Assembly: GCF_003265705.1 (NCBI RefSeq)
Contig: NW_020312817.1
Coordinates: 27,051,861-27,115,860 of the forward strand
From: Callorhinus ursinus
Lineage: Eukaryota > Chordata > Mammalia > Carnivora > Otariidae
Direction of reading: 5' to 3'
Length of the DNA: 64,000 nt
Below are positions 49,906-62,493 of the stretch, one piece after another (position 1 is the first letter of the stretch; the number at the start of each line of letters is the position of its first letter). Below the pieces are notes generated by a model, which was given only the letters and a program-made list of their open reading frames with translations, was not told where the DNA came from and made no database searches. The position numbers were made by a program, and so were the translations under genes.

Positions 49906-51989
49906 TGAGTGATATAAATTGTTTCCTTGACTACACACGGGAAAATTTTGTTAAACACACGTGATATATAAAATGAGCGGTTTTTTTCTCGAGTTGAATA
50001 TTCTTCATTAAATATTCTGGCATTCCAATGTCAAATATGTTTGTGTAGTTATAGACTGAATGTTATTGTGACTCAGTTAAGAATATTTGTTATGTGGTTT
50101 ACGTACATACAGTCAGCTTGCAAAAATGAAATAGAATGATGTTTGTGTGATTTATTGCTTTGGTTATCTCAATGTAATAGCTGGAGTAAGTCCAATACTC
50201 ATTTATTCACTCTTTGAACAAGCATTTACTGCATACTTTCAGATGGTTTGAACAATATAGAAATGAAGACTAACATTTTCTTTGCAGTGTTTAGTGAAAT
50301 GGTCCTCTTGGTAAGATGAAGTCAGAATGGTTAAGTCTAACACTGTACAAAAAATATTAGATCCTTTCAGAAAACATGGGATACTTGAAGCTATTGTGTT
50401 TGTCATCTTGTGGTTGAACTGTGGTTGAAGATTGTGTAAGGACAAGGCTGTGCAGAAGCCTATGGGTTACAAAGTCAGGGGGCTTGAAAATGTAATATTT
50501 TATTTGCATTAATCAGCACGTGCTATTTAAAATGATGCAGTTGAAATTATGAAAAAACAAAAATAACACCTAATATATGATAATAGCTTACTATTTTTAT
50601 GTCCTGTTGTCTGTACTCCAGTTATTCCAAAATTTACCTTATTTGGGCCTTGTCATAAAGCGCCAGCCCTCAACCTGGATGCATGGTCTTGCAAGCTCAG
50701 CCATATGACTGGCCGCATTACTTCAAGGCTCAGGTTCTGGGCCATTCACTTGAAAGATCTTTGGCTTCGAGTAGAAAGATATACCTACTTCCAGGACATA
50801 TGTTGACCCCTTCGAATCAGCTTTCTTTTTCTTTTACTCTTCTGTCCTTTCTAAATATTGTACATTAACCTTCCACTATAGAAAGAAGGGACTTGAATTC
50901 TATAGCATAAAGATCAGTTAAAACGTGATGGAGGCATAGCTGAATTTTACATCCTAGAGAGGATAGGAGCCCTAGCAAATCTACTTGCATGGTTTCCTGC
51001 CGGTCCTGTAAACAGAGCTGAAATTCTCTGTGGAGGCAGTTCTTCTCTTCTACACTTAGCCTGTGGACAGAGGGTACCGCTGAGGCTCTGAACAGATCTT
51101 GGTATGTTACCAAACCACTGAGGATGGGGCAGAGATTCCAAAGTGCTTACCTCCTGTTTACTTCAACTGTAATTTTTAAAAAGGTCCTTCTTTACTAGAA
51201 AGCATTCTGAAGCCTGTTCCTAAAGTCTCAGAGAGAATGTAAATAGTTTACATTGGGGGTTTATTCCATTGTATACTTGAGATAAATTCTGGGTTCTCTT
51301 TCTTTCACATTTTAAAAATGTGCGCAAAACATTCAAATCCAACACTCCTCATTTAGACACCACCACTGGCTCAAAGCCAGCACTCTTTAGAATTACAAAC
51401 TGGCAGAGTAGACTCCTAGAGGAGTCCTGTAGGCTTGGCTGAAGAAACCACACATGCATCAGAAGGGAGTGTGAAACCCCCCTCGTGCCTCATAAGACCA
51501 GAAGGGTTGATTCTCCCAAGTTGTTGCCCTGCTGGTGTTGCTGCTGGGGATGTCTTGTCTGCCCGAGGTGTCTTAGAATTGACTCCTTGGTCAGTCTGAC
51601 CCCATTAATCTTCTATCGTGTGTCCCCGGTTTCTAACTGATCTGCTTTTCTTTCGATGCTAGTGGGAGTTCCCCTCTGAATCCAAATTTTAACTCACAGC
51701 AATCCTTCGGATCTGCTAAGGATTAGTAATAATTGACTTACCGGACTGGCTTTTTGGATTTTCCTGAGAAAATCCTGATCATCCTTCTATGCTTGGCACC
51801 CTTGGAGTTGGTTTTATATAAGGAACCCAACTGGCTGGGTCTAGGCCCCTCTTCCATGAGAGATGGACTTGGGTGGTTGTGGTATATGAGCATCAAAGGG
51901 GGCGTCTTTTCTGTTTTCTCTCTCACTTATTCTCCTGTGCTTCTCAAGGCACATAAACCACGTCAAAGTGGGACATGGTTGAGTCATCA

Positions 51990-52090
51990 TAACTAACATT
52001 TAGTGAGGGCTTGCTGTGTGCCAGACACTATTCTAAGCACTTGACGTGTATTAACTCAGTTCTCACCATGGTTCTATGGGATAGATTTGG
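51990..52090 (-). mobile_element. MIR fragment
   Basis: Contains aactaacatttagtgagggc, ttgctgtgtgccagacacta and cgtgtattaactcagttctc, an antisense MIR 3' part. Confidence 0.65.
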
Positions 52091-52157
52091 ACATTCATAA
52101 GCTATGCTGGACTCTGGAACAGATGTATGTATCTTCCCCTGCGTTTTAAGGAAACTA

Positions 52158-52285
52158 ATGCTATCAAACAAAATAACTGTACAAAGATTGTTCTGAAAAG
52201 CTGTTGTTTCCACATGAATAAAGAATTATAAAGTCATCAAGATATTGCTGATTTCAGTTGACTTAGGGGTATCAAGTATGCCAAA
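52158..52285 (+). repeat. Left arm of a perfect 128-bp inverted repeat (likely source copy)
   Basis: Starts atgctatcaaacaaaataac and ends atcaagtatgccaaa. Every base pairs with the complement of 53336-53463. The flanks are continuous non-repeat sequence, so this arm is probably the original. Confidence 0.97.
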
Positions 52286-53335
52286 TCATCCAGCTGTCTG
52301 GTACCTGAGAGGTCCGTAGTCCAAAAGAAAGGCAAGACAAAATGAAACAGTTGCTTTACTGAAGAGGATGATTTAGAGTAAAATAGGTTCAGCCTTGATC
52401 ATTCCAGTCTCTTGTAATTAAATTAGCTGGAAATGTATTGAGAATCTTACTTAAGTTTTTCTTCTGTCCTGCAGTTCTCCCACCACTCCCAGCTTAGGAG
52501 TCTCCTTCTCTCTCAGGACGGAAAAAAAGTCTTGCACATGTCTAGAATAATACTGCTGTATTTGAGTATCTGTGAGTGTATGGGGAGAGAGGTGATATTT
52601 AGAATAGTATGTTGGTAGTCACAGTGACAGATACCAATGAGAAAATTTCTGGCAAAAAAACCTGTTTTTAGTTGATTCTAAAGAAGAAATTTTCAGTTGT
52701 TGATTTGGTATGTTGTGTACTGAATCCAGTTCTTTGGAATCGTAGGAACACAGGCTTAGAAATCTTCAGTAGCCTTCCCTGAGAAAGAATAAAGAGACTC
52801 ACACAATAGTTTTTATTCTAGGGAATTCTGGGCAATTCTCAGTCAATACAATTCATTTTGAAGTAAAAATGTATTTTTCTTAAGTTTTTAATGAAGAACT
52901 AAAGAGGAAGCAAAGCTTAATTAATGTAAAGAATGATTCTATAACAAAAGGATTACTTTTTTCTTTCAATTTATCCAACCTTAATTCTGAATGCATAGAG
53001 ATGCATTTTGAGCATTTTTCAGAAAAGGAAAAAAAAAGTCTTAAAAAAAAACCCCAAACTTCTCCTATCATGAATTGAGATGCTTTGATTGAACTTTTAT
53101 CTTAGATTTTTCAAACCTCTTTTGGTGTTCATGGAGCTTTTCACTCCTTCCAGCAATCTAGTCATGAGGAATTTCTACCCATGGAAAAATTGTGGTCTGA
53201 TTCCCATTTAAAATTCTAATCCTGAACTTAAGTGACAATTTTTTGGTTTTCTAGAGAAAATTATTAGGATTTAGTTTAAATTTATGGCCAGCTAAACAAC
53301 AAGTGTTGGCGAGGATTCAGAGAAAAAGGATACTT

Positions 53336-53463
53336 TTTGGCATACTTGATACCCCTAAGTCAACTGAAATCAGCAATATCTTGATGACTTTATAATTCTT
53401 TATTCATGTGGAAACAACAGCTTTTCAGAACAATCTTTGTACAGTTATTTTGTTTGATAGCAT
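53336..53463 (-). repeat. Right arm of the 128-bp inverted repeat, inserted in L1
   Basis: Starts tttggcatacttgatacccc and ends gtttgatagcat. It is an exact reverse complement of 52158-52285. L1 ORF2 sequence flanks it on both sides with only about two L1 bases missing. Confidence 0.97.
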
Positions 53464-53705
53464 GCACAGTTGTGAGAATTCAAACTGGTACAGCCACTCT
53501 GGAAAACAGTATGGAGGTTCCTTAAAAAGTTAAAAATAGAATTACCCTGTGATCCAGTATTTGCACTACTGGGTATGTACCCTAAGAATACAAAAACACT
53601 GATTCAAAGGGATAGATGCAGCAGTGTTTATTGCAGCATTATTTACAATAGCCAAATAAGGGAAGCAACCCAAGTGCCCATCGATAGATGAATGGATAAA
53701 AAAGA

Positions 53706-53728
53706 TGTGCGTGCATGCACACGCACAT

Positions 53729-53769
<41 letters not shown>
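53706..53769. repeat. Alternating purine-pyrimidine (CA/CG)n tract in L1
   Basis: GTGC, GCAC, (GC)n and (CA)n units run together inside the L1, a Z-DNA-prone microsatellite. Confidence 0.93.
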
Positions 53770-53773
<4 letters not shown>

Positions 53774-55689
53774 AATAGTATTCAACCGTAAAAAAGAATG
53801 AAATCTTGCCATTTGCAAAAACATGGATGGAGCTAGAGAATATAATGCCAAGTGAAATAAGCCAGTCAGAAAAAAACAAATACCATGTCATTTCTCTCAT
53901 GTGTGGAATTTAGGAAACAAAACAAATGAACAAAGGGAAAACAAGGGACAAACCAAGAAACAGCCTCTTAACTACAGAGAACAAACTGATGGTCACCAAA
54001 GGGAAGGTGGGTGGGGGATGGGTGAACAGAGGAAGGGGATTAAGAGTACACTTACCATGATGAGCACTGTAATATGTGGAGCCGTTGAACCCCTGTAATG
54101 TACACCTGAAGCTATGTAACACTGTGTGTTAACTACGCTGGAATGAAAATAAGTTTTAGACAGTTTTTGGCCAGCTAGTATTTTAACCTAGTTTTCCTCT
54201 AATTCTTCCTTTGTTCCTCAAATTCAGAATATGAAACACACCTCCTTTTGTATAGTAGTATTTCATCTGCACATGAATATTTCAGTGAGTTTGAAATTAG
54301 TTTCTATAAAAGTATAGTGATTTTAGAAACGATTAAGGGCAGCTTTGGGGTTCTTGAGACTTCCCTCCTGTACCCCCACTGCCACACACAGAAGTCCCAG
54401 GAACTGTTCCTGTTGAGAAATATTGCTTGTAAACAGAGCACTTTGAATGGCACCTTTGAAGACATCCTAAAGCTCTTAGCTTAAAGTTTACATTTGGATT
54501 TGGAGAAATGTTATTGAGAACATAACATCTAAATACCCAGCAACTTGGTCAGGCTAAGTTATCATCTGTAGCACCCTATAATGGAGAAATAGCCACAGTG
54601 AGATAATGTGTCAGGACCTGTTAATAACTTTCCTTACAAGTGTCTTAGAATGTTGATGGCAATGTTTAGTGTCTAGCAGGTGTGGGGAGAATCGCTCTGT
54701 AGTGATATAATCATCATGGAAGGAGAGTCTTGATGGCTAGTGATGGGCTTGGTCATATTTAGCTTCATGGTCTATTTCTGTCTGCCATTATGCTTTATTA
54801 TAATTAGTGTGGACTAAAACAATTGATAGGTTGTCTGGAATATTTTTATCTTAGCTAAAGAAATTTTACTTAATGCTACAAGTTTGGCAACAGGTGTCTT
54901 TCAAAAACTCTGATATTCTTATGTTTGACACTACCTGACCTCATTCTATTTTAGTTTGCTTAAAAACTTTATTTATTTGTTTGTTTCTACTTCTTTATAA
55001 ATGTGATTATTGTCATTTTAATTGTTTCTCTTGTGTGTGTGGATATCTGTGTAAATTTATACTACTTTTAATACAGATACAGTAAGTTAGCTACAATTAT
55101 TCTGTATTTTTGTACTAAATACAAAATGTGTTTGTACTAAAGGAGTACTATCTGTATCACTTTCTCCTTTTTCTATGTCCTAATTTTGACTCATGCATAG
55201 CCTAGTAAAACTCAAGAATGCTTTTTTTGTCATAGTACATATCTATATTTATGTCTAGGTTATATATATTTTAGTTACAATAAAACAAAATTTCATATTC
55301 CCGCATAATTAGTCTCTGTTCAGTTTTCCCGGTGTTTACTATTGTGAGTAATGCCATGGATATTCTCATAGATAAATTCTGGTGTATAGCCATGCTGCTT
55401 TCCTCGGGGTAAATTCTAATACTGATTTGTTAGTTGTTGTTTTTTTTCTTTTTCTCCTCCCTCGCCTCCCCGCCCACCTTCTCCTCCTTCTTTGATGACT
55501 GGGGCAATCATTTCAGGAAAAGAATTTAAGTATTGCAGTATTACACCCCATTTGCTATTTATAAATGGAAGAGGAAAGGAAGGGGATTAACATATATTAA
55601 GTGCTTACTATGTTTTTGGCACCATGCGTTATCTTTTATAGGGCATTCAGTATTTTCAGGTGGATACTAAATATTTCTCATTTTCTATG

Positions 55690-55950
55690 TTCTTATAGAG
55701 CCAACACCCGAAACAGATAACGGTACATTTTCATCACCACAGGAAGTCCTCTTAGGCCCCTTTCCAGTCCATTGTACCACCACCCTTCCCCCCCCCCGCA
55801 CCCCTCCCCCGGCCAGGCAACTGCTTTCTGATTTCAGCGCCATAGTTCAATTTTGCTTTATCTTCAGTGTCATATACAGAGAATCATAAGCTGCGTGTAC
55901 TTTTCTATTGATGTTGTTCTTTGTGTGGATTTCCTTTTGGTGTTTTCTTT
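55690..55950 (-). mobile_element. Old L1 3' UTR fragment, antisense
   Basis: A diverged match: attttcatcaccacaggaag, a C-run with ccaggcaactgctttctgat, and acagagaatcataagctgcg. Confidence 0.55.
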
Positions 55951-56079
55951 GAGAAGTGGGGAGACAGTGTTGATGGGCAGTGGGGCATGCTGCCAACCAC
56001 ACTGCAGTCCTGGAGCGAGTGGTGGCTAGGTGTTACCTGAAAGAAAAGAGGGGAGGGGATGGATGTATCTTATACAAAT

Positions 56080-56215
56080 TATAGCTGTAAAGTTGGCATT
56101 ATTTCTGCTTGATTGCTGAGGTATCTGCGGCTCAGCAAGGTGAACTGATAAGGCTGATATTTCAGAGCGAGCAAGTGTTAGTAAAGCCAGGACTTGAAAC
56201 CTAAACTCTGGTCTT
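56080..56215 (-). mobile_element. MIR fragment
   Basis: Contains gaggtatctgcggctcagca and gtaaagccaggacttgaaac, a diverged antisense MIR core. Confidence 0.5.
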
Positions 56216-57398
56216 TTTTTTAACCTAAAAGCCTGGGCATGCCTTTTCCATAATCAAAGACTTTTTTTTTCCCCTGAAGAAGTGAAAAAGCAAATATTAA
56301 ACTGCCTACCTCGCTGTGATAACCAAGGTTTGGGGAAGCCAAGGGTCAGGGTTATCAGGCCAGGAAACAGAGCAAGTTCTGTAAAGAGCTCCAAGTGGAG
56401 CAGGGAGGTAGCCAAGCCAGGAGGCGAAAAATGGCTTCACTCCTGGCCTGGAGCCCTCCTGGAAGTTTTTATAACTGGCCCTCAGGCAATCACATTCCTT
56501 CCTGCTTTGAAGACCTCCAGAATTCAGAGGGCCAACACCTTGTGCTTTCAGCCAAGATTTTGGTGAGACTTGGCCAAGGATTCCAAGGTTAATGTTGGGA
56601 ACTAACCTTGGTCTTTCTCTTTGTGGGGATTCTTCAGCATGTACATTGGAATCACTGTTCTTCCATGTGAGGAAACGGGAACTCTCTTTAGAGGCTGGAG
56701 GTGGCTCCCCACAGGTTATTCTCTGCTGCTGCATCCCCTAGGCATGGTCTGGGATGAAGGTGAGAAAGAGACTCAGGATAGAGAAAGAAAGTTCTTATCA
56801 TGTAAATGAATGAGATGTGGGTGAGGGATTAAGAGGTCATTGCAGGGCATCTGTGGCCTGGTGTTGGTTCGGGGAGGATGTGAGGAACTACAAGGCTGTT
56901 TATATTGATGAGAATGAAATCCCTCTGAGCATCCAGGTTTAAAAAATATACTTAGATTATTTTATGATACATCAAATGAATTCCAAATGGACTATATGCA
57001 AACTATTTTTTTATCTCATAAAAAAATCAGGAATAGAAGTGGATACTTCCCAAATTTTCTGAACTTTAAAGCAATAAAAGAAAACTTGAAAGAATTTTTA
57101 TGACCACATTTAAAAAGTATGTGACAGAATATTTGTAACAAATAGGAAAGATAAAAAGCTAATAATATCCTTATTATATAAAGAGTTAACATCTGCTACA
57201 GGAATGAAATGTGACAGAACAGAGGATTCAGAAACAGACTCAAGTAAGTATGAGAATGTGGTCCATGATAAAGATGACATTTTAAGTCTGTGGGATAAAA
57301 ATAGAATATTCAGTATGTCTTGGAATAGTTGGCCAAGCATTTGGGATAAAAACACTAAAGCTCTGCTTCACTGCTTACACCAAAATAAATTCAGGTGG

Positions 57399-57602
57399 GG
57401 GGCGCCTGGGTGGCTCAGTCGTTGGGCGTCTGCCTTCGGCTCAGGTCATGATCTCAGGATCCTCGGATCGAGCCCTACATCGGGCTCCCTGCTCGGCGGG
57501 GAGCCCGCTTCTCCCTCTCCCACTACCCCTGCTTGTGTTCCCTCTCTCGCTGTGTCTCTCTCTGTCAAATAAATAAATAAAATCTTTAAAAAAAAAAAAC
57601 TT
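57399..57602 (+). mobile_element. CAN SINE, sense, near-consensus and probably young
   Basis: Head ggggcgcctgggtggctcag, clean CT-rich body and AAATAAATAAATAAAATC tail. Perfect 17-bp TSD aaaataaattcaggtgg at 57382-57398 and 57603-57619. Confidence 0.96.
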
Positions 57603-57659
57603 AAAATAAATTCAGGTGGATCACATATTTAAATTGGAGTGCCTTGAGAAACAGGATTA

Positions 57660-57915
57660 CGTTGTAGGTATGAGCAGAGCTTCTGGAGTTAGACAGTCTG
57701 GGCTTGCAGCCCACCTCTGCCCGTCACCAGCCCTGCGACCTTGGGGAACTTAATTCACTTTGTGCCTCACTTTTGTAAGATGGAGATGAAAATAGTACCT
57801 GCCTCCCAAGGACTGTTGTGAGGAGTAAATGAGTTGATCTCTGGAAAGGGCTTTGGAACAGTGCTTGGCACATACAGGTGTTCTAAGTGTGGCTGCTTTC
57901 ATCATCATCATCACC
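57660..57915 (+). mobile_element. MIR, sense, near full length
   Basis: Contains gcttctggagttagacagtc, tgcgaccttggggaacttaa, ggactgttgtgaggagtaaa and acagtgcttggcacatacag in order. Confidence 0.8.
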
Positions 57916-58259
57916 GAAAAAGTTAAAACCATAAAGGCACTGAAAGAAAAGAAGGTATGGCAAACATTGTTTATAAGCTTGGGGTTGGAGAAACTCTTTT
58001 AAATCATGACACAAAAGCCATACCCCAGGAAGGAATAGTTTGAGAGATTCGATATTTGAAACTTCTACACGTGGGGAAAGAATGCCCATCGAGGTGGGGT
58101 GCCAGATGTCACCATCCCTAGAAGGGATAGGCTGTGAGGTGACAGCCATTCATTTAGTGCTTCCTGAACTGAACCCGGAAGATGATGAGGAGAAGCTGGG
58201 CAAGTGCCCTGGGGAGAGACTGTCTCAGTGATTTCGGTGTTGTCTGGGTCTTTCTACTC

Positions 58260-58715
58260 GAGACTCCTGGATTAGTCTCCTTCGGCTGCTCTAACAAGTT
58301 ACCACAGACTTGGCATCTTCAGACAACAGACGTGTATTCTCACCATTCAATTCTGGAGGCTAGAAGCCCGAAATCAAGGTGTTGGCCAGGCCCTGCTCCC
58401 TGTGAAGGCTGTGGGGAACAATCTTTCCTTGCTTCCACTGGATGCTGGTGGCTCCTGCCATTCCTTGGATTGTGGTGGCCTCGCTCCAGTCTCTCCCTCT
58501 TCCCCTACTTCTGCACCACCTTCTTTGTATGTCCTCTCCTCTTCTTAGAAGGACATTGGTCATTGAATTTAGGACACACCCAAATCTGGTATAACCTCAC
58601 CTTAACTAATTATATCTGCAAATTTTATGTTTCCAAATGAGATCACATTGTGAAGTTCTGTTTAGACATGAATTTGGGGAGGATGCAAATTCACCACAGC
58701 TGACCCACCACAACT
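58260..58715 (-). mobile_element. MaLR-type LTR fragment, antisense
   Basis: Starts attagtctccttcggctgct, then attctggaggctagaagccc and gaaatcaaggtgttggccag. Near its end are tgcaaattttatgtttccaa and gacatgaatttggggaggat. No viral coding sequence is attached. Confidence 0.6.
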
Positions 58716-59070
58716 GTTGTGCTTCTTTTCAGGGAGAAAGCAGTGCCTTTGAGAAGAGCGGGGTTGGTAAGGGCCGGGGTGCACCCGGCACACAGCGGCG
58801 CCTCACTGGTAGCCGTTGTGGTGGCAGGGGTGGGGTGCGCAGAGCTGTGCCAGCAGAGGCCACAGAGATCGCCACTAATCATGTGAAGGCCTTGCCGTTA
58901 GCCAACAGCACCAGATGTTTGAATGTCTGGAAGTGACAAAGGAGATAGTAAGAATAGGGAGGGAGCTGATAGAAAACTAATAACGCTTTTCAAATAGAAC
59001 TCAGTTGTAGGCAGTATTGCGAGAGAAGACCGGAATCCCACGCCATGGTGGACAAACTAGGATTTCTCTT

Positions 59071-59278
59071 TTTTTTTTTAAGTTTTAAGTCCAGTATAGT
59101 TAACGTACAGTTTTATATTAGTTTCAGGTGTACAATATAGTGACTCAGCACTTCCACACAGCACCCGGTGCTCCTCACAACCAGTGCTCTCCTTCATCCC
59201 CGTCACCTGTTCCCCTACCCCCCACCCACCGCCGTTCTGGTGACCATCGGTTTGTTCTCTGTAGTTAAAGAGTCTTGG

Positions 59279-59310
<32 letters not shown>

Positions 59311-59312
59311 AC
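59071..59312 (-). mobile_element. Truncated carnivore L1 3' UTR, antisense
   Basis: A T-run, taagttttaagtccagtata, gtttcaggtgtacaatatag, cacccggtgctcctcacaac and ggttt-gttctctgtagttaa, ending in a CT-rich tract. Confidence 0.8.
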
Positions 59313-59649
59313 AAAGTCGGATTCCATTGTTAGGCTTTAGGAGATCATGATAGGACCTGCACCACTGTGAAAAAGACTTATCTATGTGGATATGCACATT
59401 ATGGAAAGAGGGTTCTGAACTCTCATTAGATTACCACATGGGTGTCCAGAACCCCAGGAAAGTAAACACAGACTAAAGAATCATCTTTGGAGTAGACTGT
59501 TAGGATTAGTTTTCAGATAAAAAGGCTGGTTGGCCCTCCCTTATAATCACTGTGGATTAAAATATGCCTCTATAACTTGTGCTACGCTACAAATGGGAAA
59601 ATACTACCGAATGCATTTATCTATTGCTCTAGTTTGTCAACATCCTCAG

Positions 59650-60075
59650 TGTCTTCCAACTGCGCATAAATAATTTGTGCACACTCACTTCCTCCCCAGC
59701 CACCACCCCATTTCTCTGCGGCTCTTTAGTTCCGGAGGAGAATTGTCTTCCCACAGGGGCTTCCCCTCCTCCCGGCCTCTTTGGAGCCCATGCCAATGAG
59801 GCTTTCTCTCCCTGTCTACTGAACTGTTGGCAAGGCCCCTCGTGCCGCTTCCAGGGGACACTCGTCAGTCCTCAAGTTCTTCAGCCTATCAGCAATGTCT
59901 AACACCACGGGTCTCCCTCCTCGAATGCTTCCTTCACTTGGTTTCCAGAATTTCGCACTTCTTACCTTACCAGCTGTGGCTTCCTCGTCCCAGTGACACC
60001 CTTCCCCTATCGGTGACAGCCCTCCAGGCTCAGCCCGCCCCGTTTTCTTCCCCATATGCTTCTGCCTCAGATTCA
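59650..60075 (+). mobile_element. L2 internal region, sense
   Basis: Contains cactcgtcagtcctcaagtt, tcgaatgcttccttcacttg and gtttccagaatttcgcactt, matching L2 internal blocks as I remember them. It is more CG-rich than its surroundings. Confidence 0.55.
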
Positions 60076-60540
60076 TCAACTTTCTCCTTTCTCAAGCCAT
60101 GGATGGTGTTGGATTCAGAAAGAGGAGCCGGCAGTGGATTAGTCCATCAGCTTGCGGGCTGTTTTTTTCCATAATGAAGATTAACTGTAAAGCTGTGTTC
60201 ACACTGGAAACAAATGAGCTCAATACAAATTAAGAAAACATTTAAATATCTTTAAAAGGAAATATGTTTACTCAACAAACATTTGGAAGATTTAAATGAA
60301 CTAAATAATGAAAGAAATAAAATTCAGAGTAATAGCTGCATATACCTTTAGTACAACAAAATATCAAAGATTTAAAAAATAGTGATCTGCCCAGTGCTGG
60401 TAATATGCAATGAAATGACACATTTTCATATACCACTGATAGGCCTATCTATTTGATTTAGCCCTTGTAGAAAGTATCAAACTCACTACCAGAGTCTTAA
60501 AATGTCTATTCCCTTGATTCTGTAATTCTGTTTCTGGAAT

Positions 60541-60661
60541 TTTTTTTTTTTATGATTTTCTATTTTTTTTTAAGTAACCTCTACACCCAAGGTGGGACTT
60601 GAACTCACAACCCTGAGATCAAGAGTCACAGGCTCCACTGACCAAGCCAGCCAGGCGCTCC
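60541..60661 (-). mobile_element. Old CAN SINE, antisense
   Basis: A T-run, ggtgggacttgaactcacaa and ccactgaccaagccagccag. Flanks ctgtttctggaattt and ctgttctagaaatc are a diverged TSD. Confidence 0.87.
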
Positions 60662-61254
60662 TGTTCTAGAAATCTAACCTAAGGAAAGCTTTAGTGTGGA
60701 AAAGAACTTTGGGCACAAAAATACGCATTGAAGTGGTTAATTATAATAATATCAACAGTGGGAGCACATGGACTATTTATCTGACTGCAGGGAAATTGTT
60801 AAATAGACTACAGTATGTCAACTCTGGAATATTTTAAATCTATTAAGATGATCTATTTTAAAGAGTGTATGAAAACATGAAAAAATTCCATGACACAATG
60901 TCAAGTGAAACAGGGAAGATAAGACTGTTTATGTAGTATTAAAAAATTCACACATAGTAAAAAGTTAGAAGAAATTCACTGCAATGTTAGTAGTGCTTAG
61001 GTTTGGGAATTTTATTTTCCTTTTTGTTTTTAATTAGCTCTGATGTCTTGGGGAAGTAAAAAATAAATAAATAAAAAATAAAACTGCAAAAACCTGTTTG
61101 GTTTTGGTCAATTCAAGATTTGGCAAAGAAATGATAATGAAATGATCAAAGTTACTTTTATATTTCATAAAAGAGAAATTTTTCCAGTATAAAAGAATTT
61201 GTTAGAAAGGAAGAAATAACAGGCGTAAGGAACTGTGCCTTGTAAATGAACACA

Positions 61255-61440
61255 GTGAATGCTTGAGCGCAAGATCCAGGACCTGGACTGTGGGTTGAAA
61301 TCCAGTTCCTCCTTTCCCAGGTGTGTGTCCTTGGACAAGTTACTTGACTCCTCTGTGCTCCAGTTTCTTCATCTACAGAATGCAAATAACAAGAGCACCT
61401 TCCTCACAGGACTGTCAGGAGGATTGTGTGTTCATGGAGG
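61255..61440 (+). mobile_element. MIR, sense
   Basis: Contains ggacctggactgtgggttga, cttggacaagttacttgact and ccagtttcttcatctacaga in MIR order. Confidence 0.7.
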
Positions 61441-61599
61441 CCCTGGCTCTCGAACATGCTCACATGCTCTCTTCGTCTCTCTGTCTCGTCACTGTCTCTG
61501 TCTCTCTGTGTCTCTTACATATATATATATGGAAGTGTAATCTACCATTATTGTCTTCTCATCATCTCCATCAAAGCTCAGGAGTCCAATACCACTGGT

Positions 61600-61800
61600 G
61601 TTCAAAACCCCTCTCCGCGCCCCACTTGCTGTGGGACCCAGAGAAAGTACATTTAGCCTCTCTTGCCTGAGTTTATTTGTAAAGTGGGGAGAGTAAAGTA
61701 CCTGCCTGTTAGGGTTGCTGTGAGAACCAATGAGATCAGGTTGGTCATGTGCTCAGCACAGGGCTTGGCACACAGTGATGCTCACAGCAGAGGTAGTGGG
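61600..61800 (+). mobile_element. Second MIR fragment, sense
   Basis: Contains gcctgagtttatttgtaaag, tgcctgttagggttgctgtg and cagggcttggcacacagtga. It lies about 160 bp after another sense MIR. Confidence 0.68.
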
Positions 61801-62221
61801 GAGGTATTGAGGGCTGCTACCATGGTGGTGGGTTCTGTTTTTCTTTAGGTCTCTTTTGAACCAGAAGGAAGTTTAGGGGCGTATGGAAAGTGAACTAACA
61901 ATGAGGGTTTTGCTGTCCACTTCTGATGGAGTAAGGAAGTTGAGGATCAGTGATCATCATAATAGTTTTTGGTTTATATTGCTTTATAGTTTTGAAGCTC
62001 TTTACATGTATGTTCATTCCTTGATACAGCAGTTCTGTGACGTAGTAGACAGAAGACCTGTCCTCATCACTGCTGTTTACCAGTGTCATAGTCCCTGTAT
62101 TTATAGTGGATTTCAGCAACTAATTCTATAGATATTACACTTCACTCTTGATCTAGCTGTTCTTGAGTACTTAGTGTTTTAGGTAGATGCTATGTCCAGT
62201 ACTTTGGACTTAAAGTTCTTT

Positions 62222-62390
62222 TTTTTTTTTAAGATTTTATTTATTTATTTGAAAGAGAAAGAGAATGAGAGGGGGGGAGGGTCAGAGGGAGAAGCAGACT
62301 CCCCACTGAGCAGGGAACCTGATGTGGGACTCCAGGATCATGACCTGAGCCGAAGGCAGTTGCTTAACCAACTGAGCCACCCAGGCGCCC
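62222..62390 (-). mobile_element. CAN SINE, antisense
   Basis: A T-run, ttatttatttatttgaaaga and the head complement ctgagccacccaggcgccc. Perfect 17-bp TSD tggacttaaagttcttt at 62205-62221 and 62391-62407. About 13 bp of the usual tcgatcccgggac block is missing. Confidence 0.96.
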
Positions 62391-62493
62391 TGGACTTAAA
62401 GTTCTTTGTCCTTTTCTTTACTCCCTATGAGCAACCCATTCAAGTGGCCATATCTTGGATTTTGTATCCCCAAGAATTATTCCACCTCTAAAT

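Larger units (their letters stand above)
53295..54160 (+). mobile_element. L1 3' end, sense, with an internal insertion
   Basis: Starts aacaacaagtgttggcgagg, is interrupted at 53336-53463, resumes at gcacagttgtgagaattcaa and runs through acagtatggaggttccttaa, aacatggatggagctagaga and tacacctgaagctatgtaac. The flanks ggccagcta at 53286-53294 and 54169-54177 are the likely TSD core. Confidence 0.88.

Noticed and set aside
55770..55815. C-run that could form a G-quadruplex on the minus strand
   Set aside because: It falls in a decayed L1 3' UTR fragment whose consensus is already C-rich, so no separate function is implied.
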